DNA from: Mesorhizobium sp. B2-8-5
GTDB lineage: Bacteria > Pseudomonadota > Alphaproteobacteria > Rhizobiales > Rhizobiaceae
Length of the DNA: 64,000 bases
NCBI RefSeq assembly: GCF_006440675.2
Contig: NZ_CP083951.1
Span: 2,079,501 to 2,143,500, forward strand
Direction: 5' to 3'
Shown here: piece by piece, positions 25,356-34,023 of the stretch
How positions within the stretch are numbered: the stretch's first letter is position 1
Layout of the letters: the number at the start of each line of letters is the position of its first letter
The notes under the pieces: generated by a model
What the model saw: only the letters and a program-made list of their open reading frames with translations
What the model was told of the DNA's origin: nothing
The model's database searches: none
Program-made: the position numbers and the translations under genes

Positions 25356-27137
25356 TTGCCTGCCAGAAACGACCCACAAGTCTATGCCCGCCGGCTTCGC
25401 GCGGTGCTGATCAGTTCGATCCCCGTGCTCGAGGCGCGCGGCATTGCGATCGTGCTGATGGCCGGCATGGTCGGCGCCATCGCCGGCGCGCTGGTCACCG
25501 GCATGAGCGCGCTGGTGCAAGGCATGCATTGGCTGCTGTTCGACGTGCAACCGGGCGGCCGCCTTTCGGCGATGTTCTCGCTCGCCGACCCGGTGCAGGC
25601 GATGTTCCCGGCGATCGGCGGCCTGCTGCTCGGCCTTTCCGTCATCTGGCTGAGAAAGCGCAAGTTCCGCACTCCGGTCGACCCGATCGAGGCCAACGCG
25701 CTCTATGGCGGGCGCATGTCGCTCACCGACACTTTCATCATCGTGGCGCAAACGATGATTTCCAGCGGCTTCGGCGCCTCGGTGGGATTGGAAGCCGGCT
25801 ATACGCAGATCGGCTCCGGCGTAGCTTCCCGGCTTGCGCGCGCGTTCCGGCTGCGCCGCAACGACGTCCGCATTCTGGTCGGCTGCGGCGCGGCCGGTGC
25901 GATTGCCGCCGCCTTCGACGCGCCGCTGACCGGGGCCTTCTACGGTTTCGAGCTGGTCATCGGCATCTATTCCGTCGTCAATGTGGCGCCGGTTATGACG
26001 GCGGCGATCGCCGCCTCGCTGACGGCGGAAATGTTCGGCGGCGTGCCGTTCCCGCTGGAGCTGTCAGGTTTGCCGAATTTGACCGCCAGCGAGTATGTGC
26101 CGTTCCTGCTGCTCGGACTGCTCGGCGGGGCAGCCTCGATCGCCATCATGCATCTGGTGAGCATCGTCGAGCGTCTCTTCGTGCGGCTGTCGATCGACGC
26201 GTCGGTCCGGCCGTTCATCGGCGGCATCTTCGTCGGCATGCTAGGGCTGGTCACGCCGCAGGTGCTCTCCAGCGGCCATGGCGCGCTGCATCGCGAGTTC
26301 GCCATGAATTATGCGCTGCCGGTGGTGGCGAGCGTCTTCGTGATGAAGCTGGCGGCCTCCGCCATCTCGCTCGGCTCGGGCTTCCGCGGCGGCCTGTTCT
26401 TCGCTTCGCTGTTCCTGGGAGCGCTGCTCGGCAAGGTCTTCGCCGGCGTCATGGCGCTGACCGCTCCATCCGTCGGCATCGATCCGGCGGTCGCCGCCGT
26501 CGTCGGCATGACCTCGCTTGCGGTCGGCGTCGTCGGCGGCCCGCTGACGATGACGTTCCTGGCGCTGGAATCGACCCGCGACCTGACCCTCACCGGCGTG
26601 GTGCTGGCCGCCTCGATCATGTCGGCGATCCTGGTCCGCGAGACCTTCGGCTACTCCTTCTCGACCTGGCGTTTCCATCTGCGCGGCGAGACGATCCGCA
26701 GCGCCCATGACGTCGGCTGGATGCGCAGCCTCACCGTCGGCTCGATGATGCGCAAGGACGTCCGCACCATTCCCGCCTCGACCACGCTCTCCGAATTCCG
26801 CAAGGAGATCCCGCTCGGCTCCGGCCAGCGCGTCATCGCCGTCGAACAGGCCGACCAGTATGTCGGCATGCTGCTTGTGCCGGAACTGCACAGCGATCCC
26901 TCCGATGGCGAGACGCCGGTGAGTGCGCTCGCCCAGTTCAAGGATGCGGTGCTGGTGCCATCGATGAATGTCCAGACCGCCGCCGAGACCTTCCAGCGCA
27001 CCGGGGCCGAAGAACTGGCGGTGGTCGAGGATTTCGACGAGCGCATCGTGCTTGGCCTGCTCACCGAGAGCCATCTGATGCGCCGCTACGCCGAAGAGCT
27101 CGACAAGGCGCGCCGCGACCTGGCCGGCGAGGGCTAG
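25356..27137 (+). CDS. ClC-family chloride channel/antiporter with C-terminal CBS pair, about 593 aa
   Basis: The ClC fold spans about 420 residues (GIAIVLMAGMVGAIAGALVTGM ... GIDPAVAAVVGMTSLAVGVVGGPLTMTFLALE). Two CBS motifs follow (VGSMMRKDVRTIPASTTLSEFRK; TEELAVV-type second repeat). The canonical filter motifs are altered: GREGP reads GLEAG, GSGIP reads GSGVA and GxFxP reads GFRGG. The start is uncertain: TTG 25356 (LPARNDPQVYARRL) fits the family best, but no good ribosome binding site is seen and the frame is open to 25278. Anion transport is inferred. Confidence 0.85.
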   Translation: MPARNDPQVYARRLRAVLISSIPVLEARGIAIVLMAGMVGAIAGALVTGMSALVQGMHWLLFDVQPGGRLSAMFSLADPVQAMFPAIGGLLLGLSVIWLRKRKFRTPVDPIEANALYGGRMSLTDTFIIVAQTMISSGFGASVGLEAGYTQIGSGVASRLARAFRLRRNDVRILVGCGAAGAIAAAFDAPLTGAFYGFELVIGIYSVVNVAPVMTAAIAASLTAEMFGGVPFPLELSGLPNLTASEYVPFLLLGLLGGAASIAIMHLVSIVERLFVRLSIDASVRPFIGGIFVGMLGLVTPQVLSSGHGALHREFAMNYALPVVASVFVMKLAASAISLGSGFRGGLFFASLFLGALLGKVFAGVMALTAPSVGIDPAVAAVVGMTSLAVGVVGGPLTMTFLALESTRDLTLTGVVLAASIMSAILVRETFGYSFSTWRFHLRGETIRSAHDVGWMRSLTVGSMMRKDVRTIPASTTLSEFRKEIPLGSGQRVIAVEQADQYVGMLLVPELHSDPSDGETPVSALAQFKDAVLVPSMNVQTAAETFQRTGAEELAVVEDFDERIVLGLLTESHLMRRYAEELDKARRDLAGEG

Positions 27138-27439
27138 TTTTCAACACAGGAATCTTGCCGCTGCATACTACCCAGGCACATCGCAGCCCCGGAGATTAGC
27201 CGAGACGTCTAAACTTCGTCAGCCACGGGCGGAGCGGGAGCGAAGCGGACGCGCAGACCCGAGGATGACGACGTTGGAAGGGCTCAACCAGACGGGTTAA
27301 GGGGGGAACCGCGAGATCTTGGCCGCCGGCAGGTCCGCAGCCTGTCAATTCCAAGCCGGTAAATTGATCTCAATTCCAGAAGGGTGAGTATCGGTTCGCT
27401 CCCATTATGAAGCCGCCTGCAGCGGCGGATTCTTGCTGC
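27138..27439. other. Intergenic region without a gene
   Basis: I see no coding potential here. The stretch around 27222-27265 (GGGCGGAGCGGGAGCGAAGC, then GGACGCGCAGACCCGAGGAT) resembles a repeat common in Mesorhizobium intergenic DNA (from memory). The region ends at the XRE-cupin promoter. Confidence 0.5.
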
Positions 27440-27468
27440 TTGCCATTTGTACAGTGACACTGTACAAA
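27440..27468 (+). promoter_or_regulatory. Promoter with embedded operator for the XRE-cupin regulator
   Basis: TTGCCA (27440-27445) and TACAAA (27463-27468) are spaced by 17 nt. An inverted repeat with 11-bp perfect arms TTTGTACAGTG/CACTGTACAAA around a single A occupies 27446-27468, covering the spacer and the -10. This is an ideal position for autorepression by the HTH protein encoded next. Confidence 0.85.
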
Positions 27469-27491
27469 GTGTGCAGTGGAGAACAAACGAG

Positions 27492-28160
27492 ATGCCCAAG
27501 GCTACCGATAAGGGCCAGGCTTCAACCGGGGACAGGAACGGTTCGGTCGCAACAGCCGCGCAAGAGGTGCTCGGCATGCGGCTCAAGAGCCTGCGCCTTG
27601 CCCGCCGCCTTTCGTTGCGCGACCTGGCCGAGGCGACCGGCACCAGCGCCAGCTTCATCAGCCAATTGGAGCGCGGCCTGACCGGCGCCAGCACGGCATC
27701 GCTCAACCAGATGGCTTCGGCGCTCGGAGTCAGCGTCGCGCTGCTGTTTGCCGAAAGCACGGCTCAAAATCATCACGGCGTGCTGCGGCGCAGCGAGCGG
27801 CCCAGCCTGCCGCCCAGCGACGGGTGCCGCAAGATGCTCTTGTCGCGGCCCCCGTTGAGCGACATGGAAGTCTATGTCGGGGAGTTCGAGATCGGCGGCT
27901 CGACGGGGTCCGACCAATACACGCATGGCGACGCGCATGAGATGTTGATCGTCCTGCGCGGCATCGTCGAGGTGTCGCTCGGCGAGGCGCGCCATGTCCT
28001 CGAGGAGGGCGACAGCGTCGAATACACCACGTCCACCCCGCATCGCACGGAGAACATCGGCAGCGGCCGGGCCGAAGTGATGTGGATCATCGCGCCGCCG
28101 ACCTCGGCGCGCGCCGAGCTCGACCAATACACGACCTGGAAACCGCCCGCCGCCAGGTAG
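27492..28160 (+). CDS. XRE-family regulator with C-terminal cupin sensor (PuuR-like), 222 aa
   Basis: The HTH is at about residues 30-90 (LGMRLKSLRLARRLSLRDLAEATGTSASFISQLERGLTGASTASLNQMASALGVSVALLF). The cupin is from about 120 on (GDAHEMLIVLRGIVEVSLGEARHVLEEGDSVEYTTSTPHR). This is the architecture of PuuR, repressor of putrescine catabolism, and of other small-molecule repressors. The start ATG has GGAGA upstream. It leads a cluster with a polyamine-type ABC transporter and an FAD oxidase, and an operator sits in its own promoter. Confidence 0.9.
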   Translation: MPKATDKGQASTGDRNGSVATAAQEVLGMRLKSLRLARRLSLRDLAEATGTSASFISQLERGLTGASTASLNQMASALGVSVALLFAESTAQNHHGVLRRSERPSLPPSDGCRKMLLSRPPLSDMEVYVGEFEIGGSTGSDQYTHGDAHEMLIVLRGIVEVSLGEARHVLEEGDSVEYTTSTPHRTENIGSGRAEVMWIIAPPTSARAELDQYTTWKPPAAR

Positions 28161-28198
28161 CTGATCAAAACGCGGGCATGAATGGGAGAGTTATCGTT

Positions 28199-29272
28199 AT
28201 GTTGAAATCGAGATATGGCATCGGCGCCGTTCTGGCGCTCGGCGTTCTGACCGGCGCGGCCTTTGCGCAGGACAAGCCTGTGGCGGGCGAGGTCAAGGAG
28301 GGTTCGCTGAAAGGCAAGACCCTGACGCTCGTCTCCTATGGCGGCATCTACCAGGACGGACAGGCGGCGGCGCTGAAGGAGTTCGTCGACAAGTCCGGCG
28401 TCAAGCTGCTCAATGACGGTCCGACCGAGATCGCCAAGCTGCAGGCGCAGGTCGAATCCGGCAATGTCACCTGGGACGTCGTCGATACCGACGACCTGCC
28501 GCCTTACGTCTATTGCGGCAAGCTGTTCCAGAAGCTCGACCTGACCAAGCTCGACGTCTCGAAAATCCCGGAAGGCCAGGTCGGCGAATGCTCCGTGCCG
28601 GCGATGAACTACGGCGTCGTGCTGATGTACAACAAGGAGAAGTACAAGGATAATCCGCCCAAGAGCTGGGCCGACTTCTTCGACACGGAAAAGTTCCCGG
28701 GCGTGCGCGGGATCGACGGCTCCGGCAGCCCGACCGGCGGGCTGCTGGAACAGGCCTTCAAGGTCGCCGGCGGCGACCCGAAGGCGATGACGGTGGCCGA
28801 TATCGACAAGGCCATCGACGTGGTCCGCAAGCTCGGTCCCGACACCATCTTCTGGAAGACGGGCGCTGAATCGCAGCAATTGGCGGAGTCCGGCGAAGCC
28901 GACATGCTGATGATGTGGACCGGCCGCGCCATGACCGCGGTCAAGAACGGCGCCAAATATGCGCCCGCATGGCAGGACTGGCTGGTGGTGATGGACCAGA
29001 TGACGATCCCGGTCGGTGTCAAGGACACGGATGCCGCTTACGCGCTGCTCAACGCCTATCTCGGCAAGCAGTCGCAGGAGATCCTGGCGGAGAAGACGTC
29101 CTACACGCCGATCAACAGCGACGCGCAGCCCAAGGTCGACGCCTCCGTCGCCGCCTTCCTGACCAACACGCCTGAGCGCCAGAAGCAGGGCTACAAGCAG
29201 AACTTCAAGTTCTGGGTCCCGAACTTCGCCGTGGCACAGGAGAAGTGGTCGGCGTTGATGGCCGGCAACTGA
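28199..29272 (+). CDS. Periplasmic binding protein of a polyamine-type ABC transporter (PotD/PotF family), 357 aa
   Basis: A signal peptide MLKSRYGIGAVLALGVLTGAAFA is followed by the family's start GKTLTLVSYGGIYQDGQAAALKEF. Further motifs are WDVVDTDDLPPYVYCGKLF, NYGVVLMYNKEKY and KSWADFFDTEKFPGVRGID. It captures the substrate in the periplasm for the permeases encoded next. Polyamine versus another small organic cation cannot be decided. The start at 28199 is chosen for GGGAGAG 8 nt upstream; ATG 28178 is possible. Confidence 0.9.
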   Translation: MLKSRYGIGAVLALGVLTGAAFAQDKPVAGEVKEGSLKGKTLTLVSYGGIYQDGQAAALKEFVDKSGVKLLNDGPTEIAKLQAQVESGNVTWDVVDTDDLPPYVYCGKLFQKLDLTKLDVSKIPEGQVGECSVPAMNYGVVLMYNKEKYKDNPPKSWADFFDTEKFPGVRGIDGSGSPTGGLLEQAFKVAGGDPKAMTVADIDKAIDVVRKLGPDTIFWKTGAESQQLAESGEADMLMMWTGRAMTAVKNGAKYAPAWQDWLVVMDQMTIPVGVKDTDAAYALLNAYLGKQSQEILAEKTSYTPINSDAQPKVDASVAAFLTNTPERQKQGYKQNFKFWVPNFAVAQEKWSALMAGN

Positions 29273-29291
29273 CCGGCTGAAGGAGAGGTCC

Positions 29292-30158
29292 GTGAGCGCG
29301 CTCGAACCGACGACGCCTTCCGCCCCGCAACGGGCGGGCTGGGCATGGCGGCCGTTCGCGCTCACGCTGCCGGCACTGGTGCTGCTGGCCGCGGTGATCG
29401 GCTATCCGCTGATCACCATCGTGCTGCGCAGCCTGTCGGAGCAATGGGGCCTGCAGAACTATGCCTGGTTCTTCGGCGCACCCGTCAATCTGACGGTGCT
29501 CCAGCGCACCTTTACGATCTCGGCCTGGGTAACTGTGGTCTGCGTGCTCTGCGCTTACCCTTACGCCTATCTGATGACCGCCGTCGGGCCACGCGCGCGG
29601 CTCGTCCTTGTGCTCTGCGTCTTGATCCCGTTCTGGGTGAGCGGCGTGGTGCGCACGCTTTCCTGGGTGATCCTGCTGCAGGATTCCGGCGTCATCAACT
29701 CGCTGCTGAGATCGGCCGGTTTCGACGGCATCCGCCTGATCCGCACCCAGACGGGCGTGGTCATCGGCATGGCGCAGGTGCTCCTGCCGTTCATGATCCT
29801 GCCGCTCTATTCGGTGATGAAGGGGATCGATCTCAGGCTGGTGCAGGCGGCACGGAGTCTCGGAGCGCGGCCATCGCGCGCGTTCTTCACCATCTACCTG
29901 CCGCTGTCGCTGCCAGGCGTCTATGCCGGCGCGATCATCGTCTTCATCCTGGCGCTGGGCTTCTACATCACGCCGGCGCTGCTCGGCGGACCGCGCTCGA
30001 CCATGCTGTCGACGCTGGTGCAGACGCAGGTGCTCAGCCTGCTGCAATGGGGACGCGGTGGCGCCATGGGCGTGGTGCTGCTGGTCGCGACCTTCGTGCT
30101 GCTCGCGCTTGCGGCGCCGGTGATGCGGTCGAGGCATCGGGAAGCAGGGCGACGCTGA
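29292..30158 (+). CDS. ABC transporter permease, PotB-like, 288 aa
   Basis: Six-helix inner-membrane permease with the EAA loop region QAARSLGARPSRAFFTIYLPLSLPGVYAG, the site that contacts the ATPase. It starts at GTG 29292 after GGAGAGG. The stop overlaps the next ATG by 1 nt (TGATG), so potB and potC are translated together. Confidence 0.9.
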   Translation: MSALEPTTPSAPQRAGWAWRPFALTLPALVLLAAVIGYPLITIVLRSLSEQWGLQNYAWFFGAPVNLTVLQRTFTISAWVTVVCVLCAYPYAYLMTAVGPRARLVLVLCVLIPFWVSGVVRTLSWVILLQDSGVINSLLRSAGFDGIRLIRTQTGVVIGMAQVLLPFMILPLYSVMKGIDLRLVQAARSLGARPSRAFFTIYLPLSLPGVYAGAIIVFILALGFYITPALLGGPRSTMLSTLVQTQVLSLLQWGRGGAMGVVLLVATFVLLALAAPVMRSRHREAGRR

Positions 30159-30955
30159 TGGAGATGAAGCCGCTCACGCGCGTCGTCCTCGGGCTTGTCT
30201 GCCTGCTGGTGGCGATATGGCTGGTGGCGCCGACGCTGGTCGTGGTGCCGATGTCGTTCAACGAGAACAAGTCGCTCGCCTTTCCGCCGCAGGGCTTTTC
30301 CTGGCAGTGGTACCAGAATTTCGCCACCAACCCCGATTGGTCTTCCAGTTTCCTCAACTCGCTCAAGGTCGCCTCGCTGGTGGCGGTGCTGGCGACGGTA
30401 CTCGGCACGCTCGCCGCCTTCGGCCTCGACCGCATGAAGGCGCGGCCAGCCAATCTCTTGCGCATGCTGATGCTGACGCCGATGGTCGTGCCGGGCGTGG
30501 TTCTGGCCATCGGCATCTATGCCGTCTATCTCGATGCGCAGCTCGTGGGCACGCTGACCGGCTTCGTGCTTGCGCATACGATCCTGGCGCTGCCCTTCGT
30601 GCTGATCGCGGTTTCGGCCAATCTCGAAGTGTTCGACAGGCGGCTTGAGACCGCGGCGGCAAGCCTCGGCGCCGGCGCGCTGACCACGTTCCGCACGGTG
30701 ACGCTGCCGCTGATCCTGCCCGGCATCCTGTCGGGGTTGCTGTTCGCCTTCGCCACGTCCTTCGACGAGATCGTGGTGTCGCTCTTCATCACCAACCCCT
30801 ATCTCAAGACGTTGCCGGTGCAGATATTTTCCTCGATCACGCGCGATGCCGACCCGACGGTCGCGGCCGTCGGCACCATTCTGTTGTTCGCCACCACGAT
30901 CCTGATCGGCGGCGGCATGCTCCTCCTTGGCCGCGAGCGGAAGGGACGCCTATGA
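30158..30955 (+). CDS. ABC transporter permease, PotC-like, 265 aa
   Basis: Second permease: an N-terminal helix LGLVCLLVAIWLVAPTLVVVPMSF, family motif WQWYQNF, and the EAA loop ETAAASLGAGALTTFRTVTLPLILPGILSGLLFAF. The C-terminal segment SFDEIVVSLFI is typical of PotC. ATG 30164 is an alternative start two codons later. Its stop overlaps the ATPase start by 4 nt (ATGA). Confidence 0.9.
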   Translation: MEMKPLTRVVLGLVCLLVAIWLVAPTLVVVPMSFNENKSLAFPPQGFSWQWYQNFATNPDWSSSFLNSLKVASLVAVLATVLGTLAAFGLDRMKARPANLLRMLMLTPMVVPGVVLAIGIYAVYLDAQLVGTLTGFVLAHTILALPFVLIAVSANLEVFDRRLETAAASLGAGALTTFRTVTLPLILPGILSGLLFAFATSFDEIVVSLFITNPYLKTLPVQIFSSITRDADPTVAAVGTILLFATTILIGGGMLLLGRERKGRL

Positions 30956-32064
30956 ACCCGAGAGCGGAAAATCGCGGCGCCGCGATCGATCTCGACATGG
31001 TCAGCAAGGCCTACGGGTCCTTCAAGGCGCTGGACGGTGTCTCGCTCAGGATCGAGCCAGGCGAGTTCATGACGCTGCTGGGGCCGAGCGGCTCTGGCAA
31101 GACGACGACGCTCAATGTGATCGCCGGCTTCACCGACGTGACCAGCGGCAAGCTTTTGGTCGGGGGAAAGAGCGTCGTCGGCGTGCCGGCGCACAAGCGC
31201 AATATCGGCGTCGTCTTCCAGCACTACGCGCTGTTCCCGCACATGACGGTCGGCCGCAACGTCGCCTATCCGCTGACATTGCGCGGCATCAAGCAGGACG
31301 AGCGCAAGAAGCGGGTCGCGAGAGCGCTCGACATGGTCAAGATGGGCGACTTCGCGCATCGCTATCCGAGCGAATTGTCCGGCGGCCAGCAGCAGCGCGT
31401 CGCGCTTGCACGCGCTATCGTCTTCGATCCGCCGCTGCTCCTGATGGACGAGCCGCTCGGCGCGCTCGACAAGAAGCTGCGCGAATGGCTGCAGCTCGAG
31501 ATCAAGCGCATTCATCGCGAGCTCGGCACCACCTTCGTCTATGTCACGCACGACCAGGAAGAGGCCCTGGTGCTGTCGGACCGCATCGCCGTCTTCAATC
31601 GCGGGCGCATCGAGCAGGTCGGCACCGGCCGCCAGCTCTATGACGAACCGGCGACGCTCTTCGTCGGCCGCTTCATCGGCGATTCCACCGTGTTGCGCGG
31701 CGAGGCGAAAAGCGACGGCACCGGGACGGCTCTGAGCGTCGCCGGCGAGACGGTCACCGCGCCCCGTCGGCTGGCCGGCGAAGCCAATCCGGTCATGCTG
31801 CTGCGGCCGGAGAAGCTTGCCATCCGCCGATCGGGCCAGGATGCCGCCGGCACGAACCGGCTGTCGGGGACGATCGCCGAGGCGATCTATCTCGGCTCGG
31901 GGTCGAAATATGAAGTGAAGCTCGCAGACGGCTCGACCGCGATCGTGCGCTCGCCGCTCGCCGGCGAGAGTTTTGGCCTCGGCGAGAAGGTCGAGCTCTG
32001 CTTCGACGGCGCCGATGCCAAACTCCTGCCCGACGACAGCACGGCCGACACAACGCTCACCTGA
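30952..32064 (+). CDS. ABC transporter ATP-binding protein, PotA-like, 370 aa
   Basis: Walker A GPSGSGKTT is at residues 44-52, the Q-loop is in VVFQHYALFPHMTVGRNVAYPL, the signature is LSGGQQQRVALARAI and Walker B is LLMDEPLGALDKKL with a following H-loop (VYVTHDQEEALVLSD). A TOBE domain fills the C-terminal 120 residues, as expected for importers of this class. It powers uptake through the two permeases encoded upstream. Confidence 0.92.
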   Translation: MNPRAENRGAAIDLDMVSKAYGSFKALDGVSLRIEPGEFMTLLGPSGSGKTTTLNVIAGFTDVTSGKLLVGGKSVVGVPAHKRNIGVVFQHYALFPHMTVGRNVAYPLTLRGIKQDERKKRVARALDMVKMGDFAHRYPSELSGGQQQRVALARAIVFDPPLLLMDEPLGALDKKLREWLQLEIKRIHRELGTTFVYVTHDQEEALVLSDRIAVFNRGRIEQVGTGRQLYDEPATLFVGRFIGDSTVLRGEAKSDGTGTALSVAGETVTAPRRLAGEANPVMLLRPEKLAIRRSGQDAAGTNRLSGTIAEAIYLGSGSKYEVKLADGSTAIVRSPLAGESFGLGEKVELCFDGADAKLLPDDSTADTTLT

Positions 32065-32080
32065 TCCATCTCTTTGGTTT

Positions 32081-32131
32081 AACGCAATCCCGGACGGAAA
32101 ACCGTTTCACACTTTTCCTGGAATTGCTCTA
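32081..32131. repeat. Dispersed intergenic repeat, copy C
   Basis: Begins AACGCAATCCCGGACGGAAA and ends CACTTTTCCTGGAATTGCTC. It matches copies at 3671 and 17565 and lies between the ATPase and oxidase genes without an obvious terminator. Confidence 0.8.
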
Positions 32132-32145
32132 GCGGAAGCCATCCC

Positions 32146-33531
32146 ATGCAAGTCAAGCGCAACGGCGACATCTCGTTCTGGTATGCGGATATGGGTCATA
32201 TCCCGGCGCCGCGTCCGCCTTTGCCCGGCGACATCGAGGCCGATGTCGCGATCGTCGGCGCCGGCTATACCGGGCTTTGGACAGCCTACTATCTGAAGAA
32301 GGCGAAGCCATCGCTGCGCATCGTGCTCGTCGAACGCGAGTTTGCCGGCTTCGGCGCCTCGGGGCGCAATGGCGGCTGGCTATCGGGCGGCTTCGGCTGG
32401 TCGCGCGAGAAGTATTTGAAGACGTCGACACGGCAAGGCGTCACCGCCATGCAGAAGGCGATGGCCGGCTGTGTCGACGAGGTGATCCGGGTGGCGACGG
32501 AAGAAGGCATCGATGCCGACATCCGTCGCGTCGACAATCTGACGGTTGCCACCAATCCGGCGCAGCTGGAGCGGGTGCGCGAGGAATTCGAGACGATCCG
32601 CTCCTGGGATGCCGACCTCGAACGCATCAAACTGCTAGACCAGGCTGCGACCCGCGCGCGCATCAATATCCACAATGTACTCGGCGGCTTCGTCATCCAC
32701 GGCCAGGCGCGCGTGCAGCCGGCCAAGCTGGTGCGCGGGCTGGCGGCGGCGGTCGAGCGTCTCGGTGTTTCGATCTACGAAAAGACGACGGTGACGGCGA
32801 TCGCCAAGGGCGTTGTGACAACGGACCGGGGCACGGTGCGGGCCGAGACCGTCATTCGCGCCACGGAAGGGTTCACGGCCGGCATTCCAGGAGAGGAGCG
32901 GACCTGGCTGGCGCTCAACAGCGCGCAGATCGTCACCGAGCCACTGTCGGAAGAGCTCTGGCGCAAGATCGGCTGGGAGGGGCACGAGTTGCTCGGCAAT
33001 GCCGCGCATGCCTATTGCTATGCCCAGCGCACGCGCGAGGGGCGCATCACCATGGGCGGGCGCGGCGTGCCCTACCGCTACGGGTCGCGCACCGACGTCA
33101 ACGGGCAGACGCAGCAGGCGACGATCGACCAGCTGCACGCGATCCTGACGACGCTGCTGCCGCAGACCGCCGGATGCCGCATCGATCATGCCTGGTGCGG
33201 CGTGCTCGGCGTGCCGCGCGACTGGTGCACGACGGTCGGCCTCGATCCCGCGACGCGCATCGGCTGGGCCGGCGGCTATGTCGGGCTCGGCGTGTCCAGC
33301 TCCAACTTGTCGGGGCGCACGCTGAGCGATCTCGTGCTCGGCGAGAGCACCGAACTGACGCGGCTGCCCTGGGTCAACCGCAAGGTGCGGCCATGGGAGC
33401 CGGAGCCGTTCCGTTGGCTGGGCGTCCATTCGATGTACCAGCTCTACCGCATCGCCGATAACCGCGAGGCCGCTGGGCTTTCGCATACCTCGAAGCTGGC
33501 CGCCCTGGCCGACAGCCTGACTGGCCACTAG
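32146..33531 (+). CDS. FAD-dependent amine oxidoreductase (DAO family, PuuB-like), 461 aa
   Basis: FAD-binding GAGYTG at residues 38-43 (VAIVGAGYTGLWTAYYL), then GASGRNGGWLSGGFGW, a hallmark of gamma-glutamylputrescine oxidase and related glycine-oxidase-like enzymes. The C-terminal FAD contact is GWAGGYVGLGVSSSNLSGRTLSDLVLG. It likely oxidises an amine taken up by the adjacent transporter. The glutamylating enzyme PuuA and the aldehyde dehydrogenase PuuC are not present here, so the true substrate may differ. Confidence 0.88.
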   Translation: MQVKRNGDISFWYADMGHIPAPRPPLPGDIEADVAIVGAGYTGLWTAYYLKKAKPSLRIVLVEREFAGFGASGRNGGWLSGGFGWSREKYLKTSTRQGVTAMQKAMAGCVDEVIRVATEEGIDADIRRVDNLTVATNPAQLERVREEFETIRSWDADLERIKLLDQAATRARINIHNVLGGFVIHGQARVQPAKLVRGLAAAVERLGVSIYEKTTVTAIAKGVVTTDRGTVRAETVIRATEGFTAGIPGEERTWLALNSAQIVTEPLSEELWRKIGWEGHELLGNAAHAYCYAQRTREGRITMGGRGVPYRYGSRTDVNGQTQQATIDQLHAILTTLLPQTAGCRIDHAWCGVLGVPRDWCTTVGLDPATRIGWAGGYVGLGVSSSNLSGRTLSDLVLGESTELTRLPWVNRKVRPWEPEPFRWLGVHSMYQLYRIADNREAAGLSHTSKLAALADSLTGH

Positions 33532-33560
33532 GGCGGTTCGGCGTCCGCCCAATCGTTCGT

Positions 33561-33592
33561 TTTCGCGCAGTTCCAGACCGCTGGAATTGCCC
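33561..33592. repeat. Degraded copy D of the dispersed repeat
   Basis: TTTCGCGCAGTTCCAGACCG then CTGGAATTGCCC preserves the ends of the repeat seen at 32081 but lacks its CGGAAAACCG core. Located just before the cupin gene. Confidence 0.5.
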
Positions 33593-33598
33593 TGACCC

Positions 33599-33967
33599 AT
33601 GGAGACCAGCTTGATCGATCTCTCGACTTTCCACGACCTCGCCAAGGCCGACATCGGCGCTTTTTCACCGAAGCCGACCTCTTTCGAAGGGGATCAGCTG
33701 GAGGCCGCGCGGTCGTTCTTCCAATCGCCGGACGGAACCATCGATATCGGCATCTGGGAATGCACGCCCGGACGGTTCACCGCCGACCGCACGAACTCGT
33801 CGGAGATCTGCCACATCATCTGCGGCCGCGCCGAGGTGAGCCGCGCCGATGGCGAGATGCGCGAGCTGGGGCCGGGCGACCTTCTTGTCCTGCCGCAGGG
33901 ATGGAAGGGCGAGTGGCGCATCCACGAGACCACCCGCAAGCTCTACATGATCCAGAGCGCCGATTGA
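33599..33967 (+). CDS. Cupin_3 (DUF861-type) domain protein, 122 aa
   Basis: Short single-domain cupin with IDIGIWECTPGRFTADRTNSSEICHIICGRAEVSRADGEMRELGPGDLLVLPQGWKGEWRIHE, the DUF861 layout related to ethanolamine utilisation EutQ-like and ureidoglycine proteins. It closes the transporter-oxidase cluster and may be a small isomerase or binding protein in the same catabolic path. ATG 33599 is only 68 nt after the oxidase stop. Confidence 0.85.
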   Translation: METSLIDLSTFHDLAKADIGAFSPKPTSFEGDQLEAARSFFQSPDGTIDIGIWECTPGRFTADRTNSSEICHIICGRAEVSRADGEMRELGPGDLLVLPQGWKGEWRIHETTRKLYMIQSAD

Positions 33968-33980
33968 TCCCTGACCCTTC

Positions 33981-34022
33981 GGCGCACGTCGTTTGCCGGA
34001 AGCGTGCTTCGAACGACGTGCC
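33981..34022. terminator. Nested palindrome between convergent genes
   Basis: Outer arms GCACGTCGTT/AACGACGTGC (33984-33993, 34012-34021) and inner arms GAAGC/GCTTC. It lies exactly between the + cupin stop and the - MFS stop, so it may terminate both, although no T run is present. Confidence 0.45.
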
Positions 34023-34023
34023 G

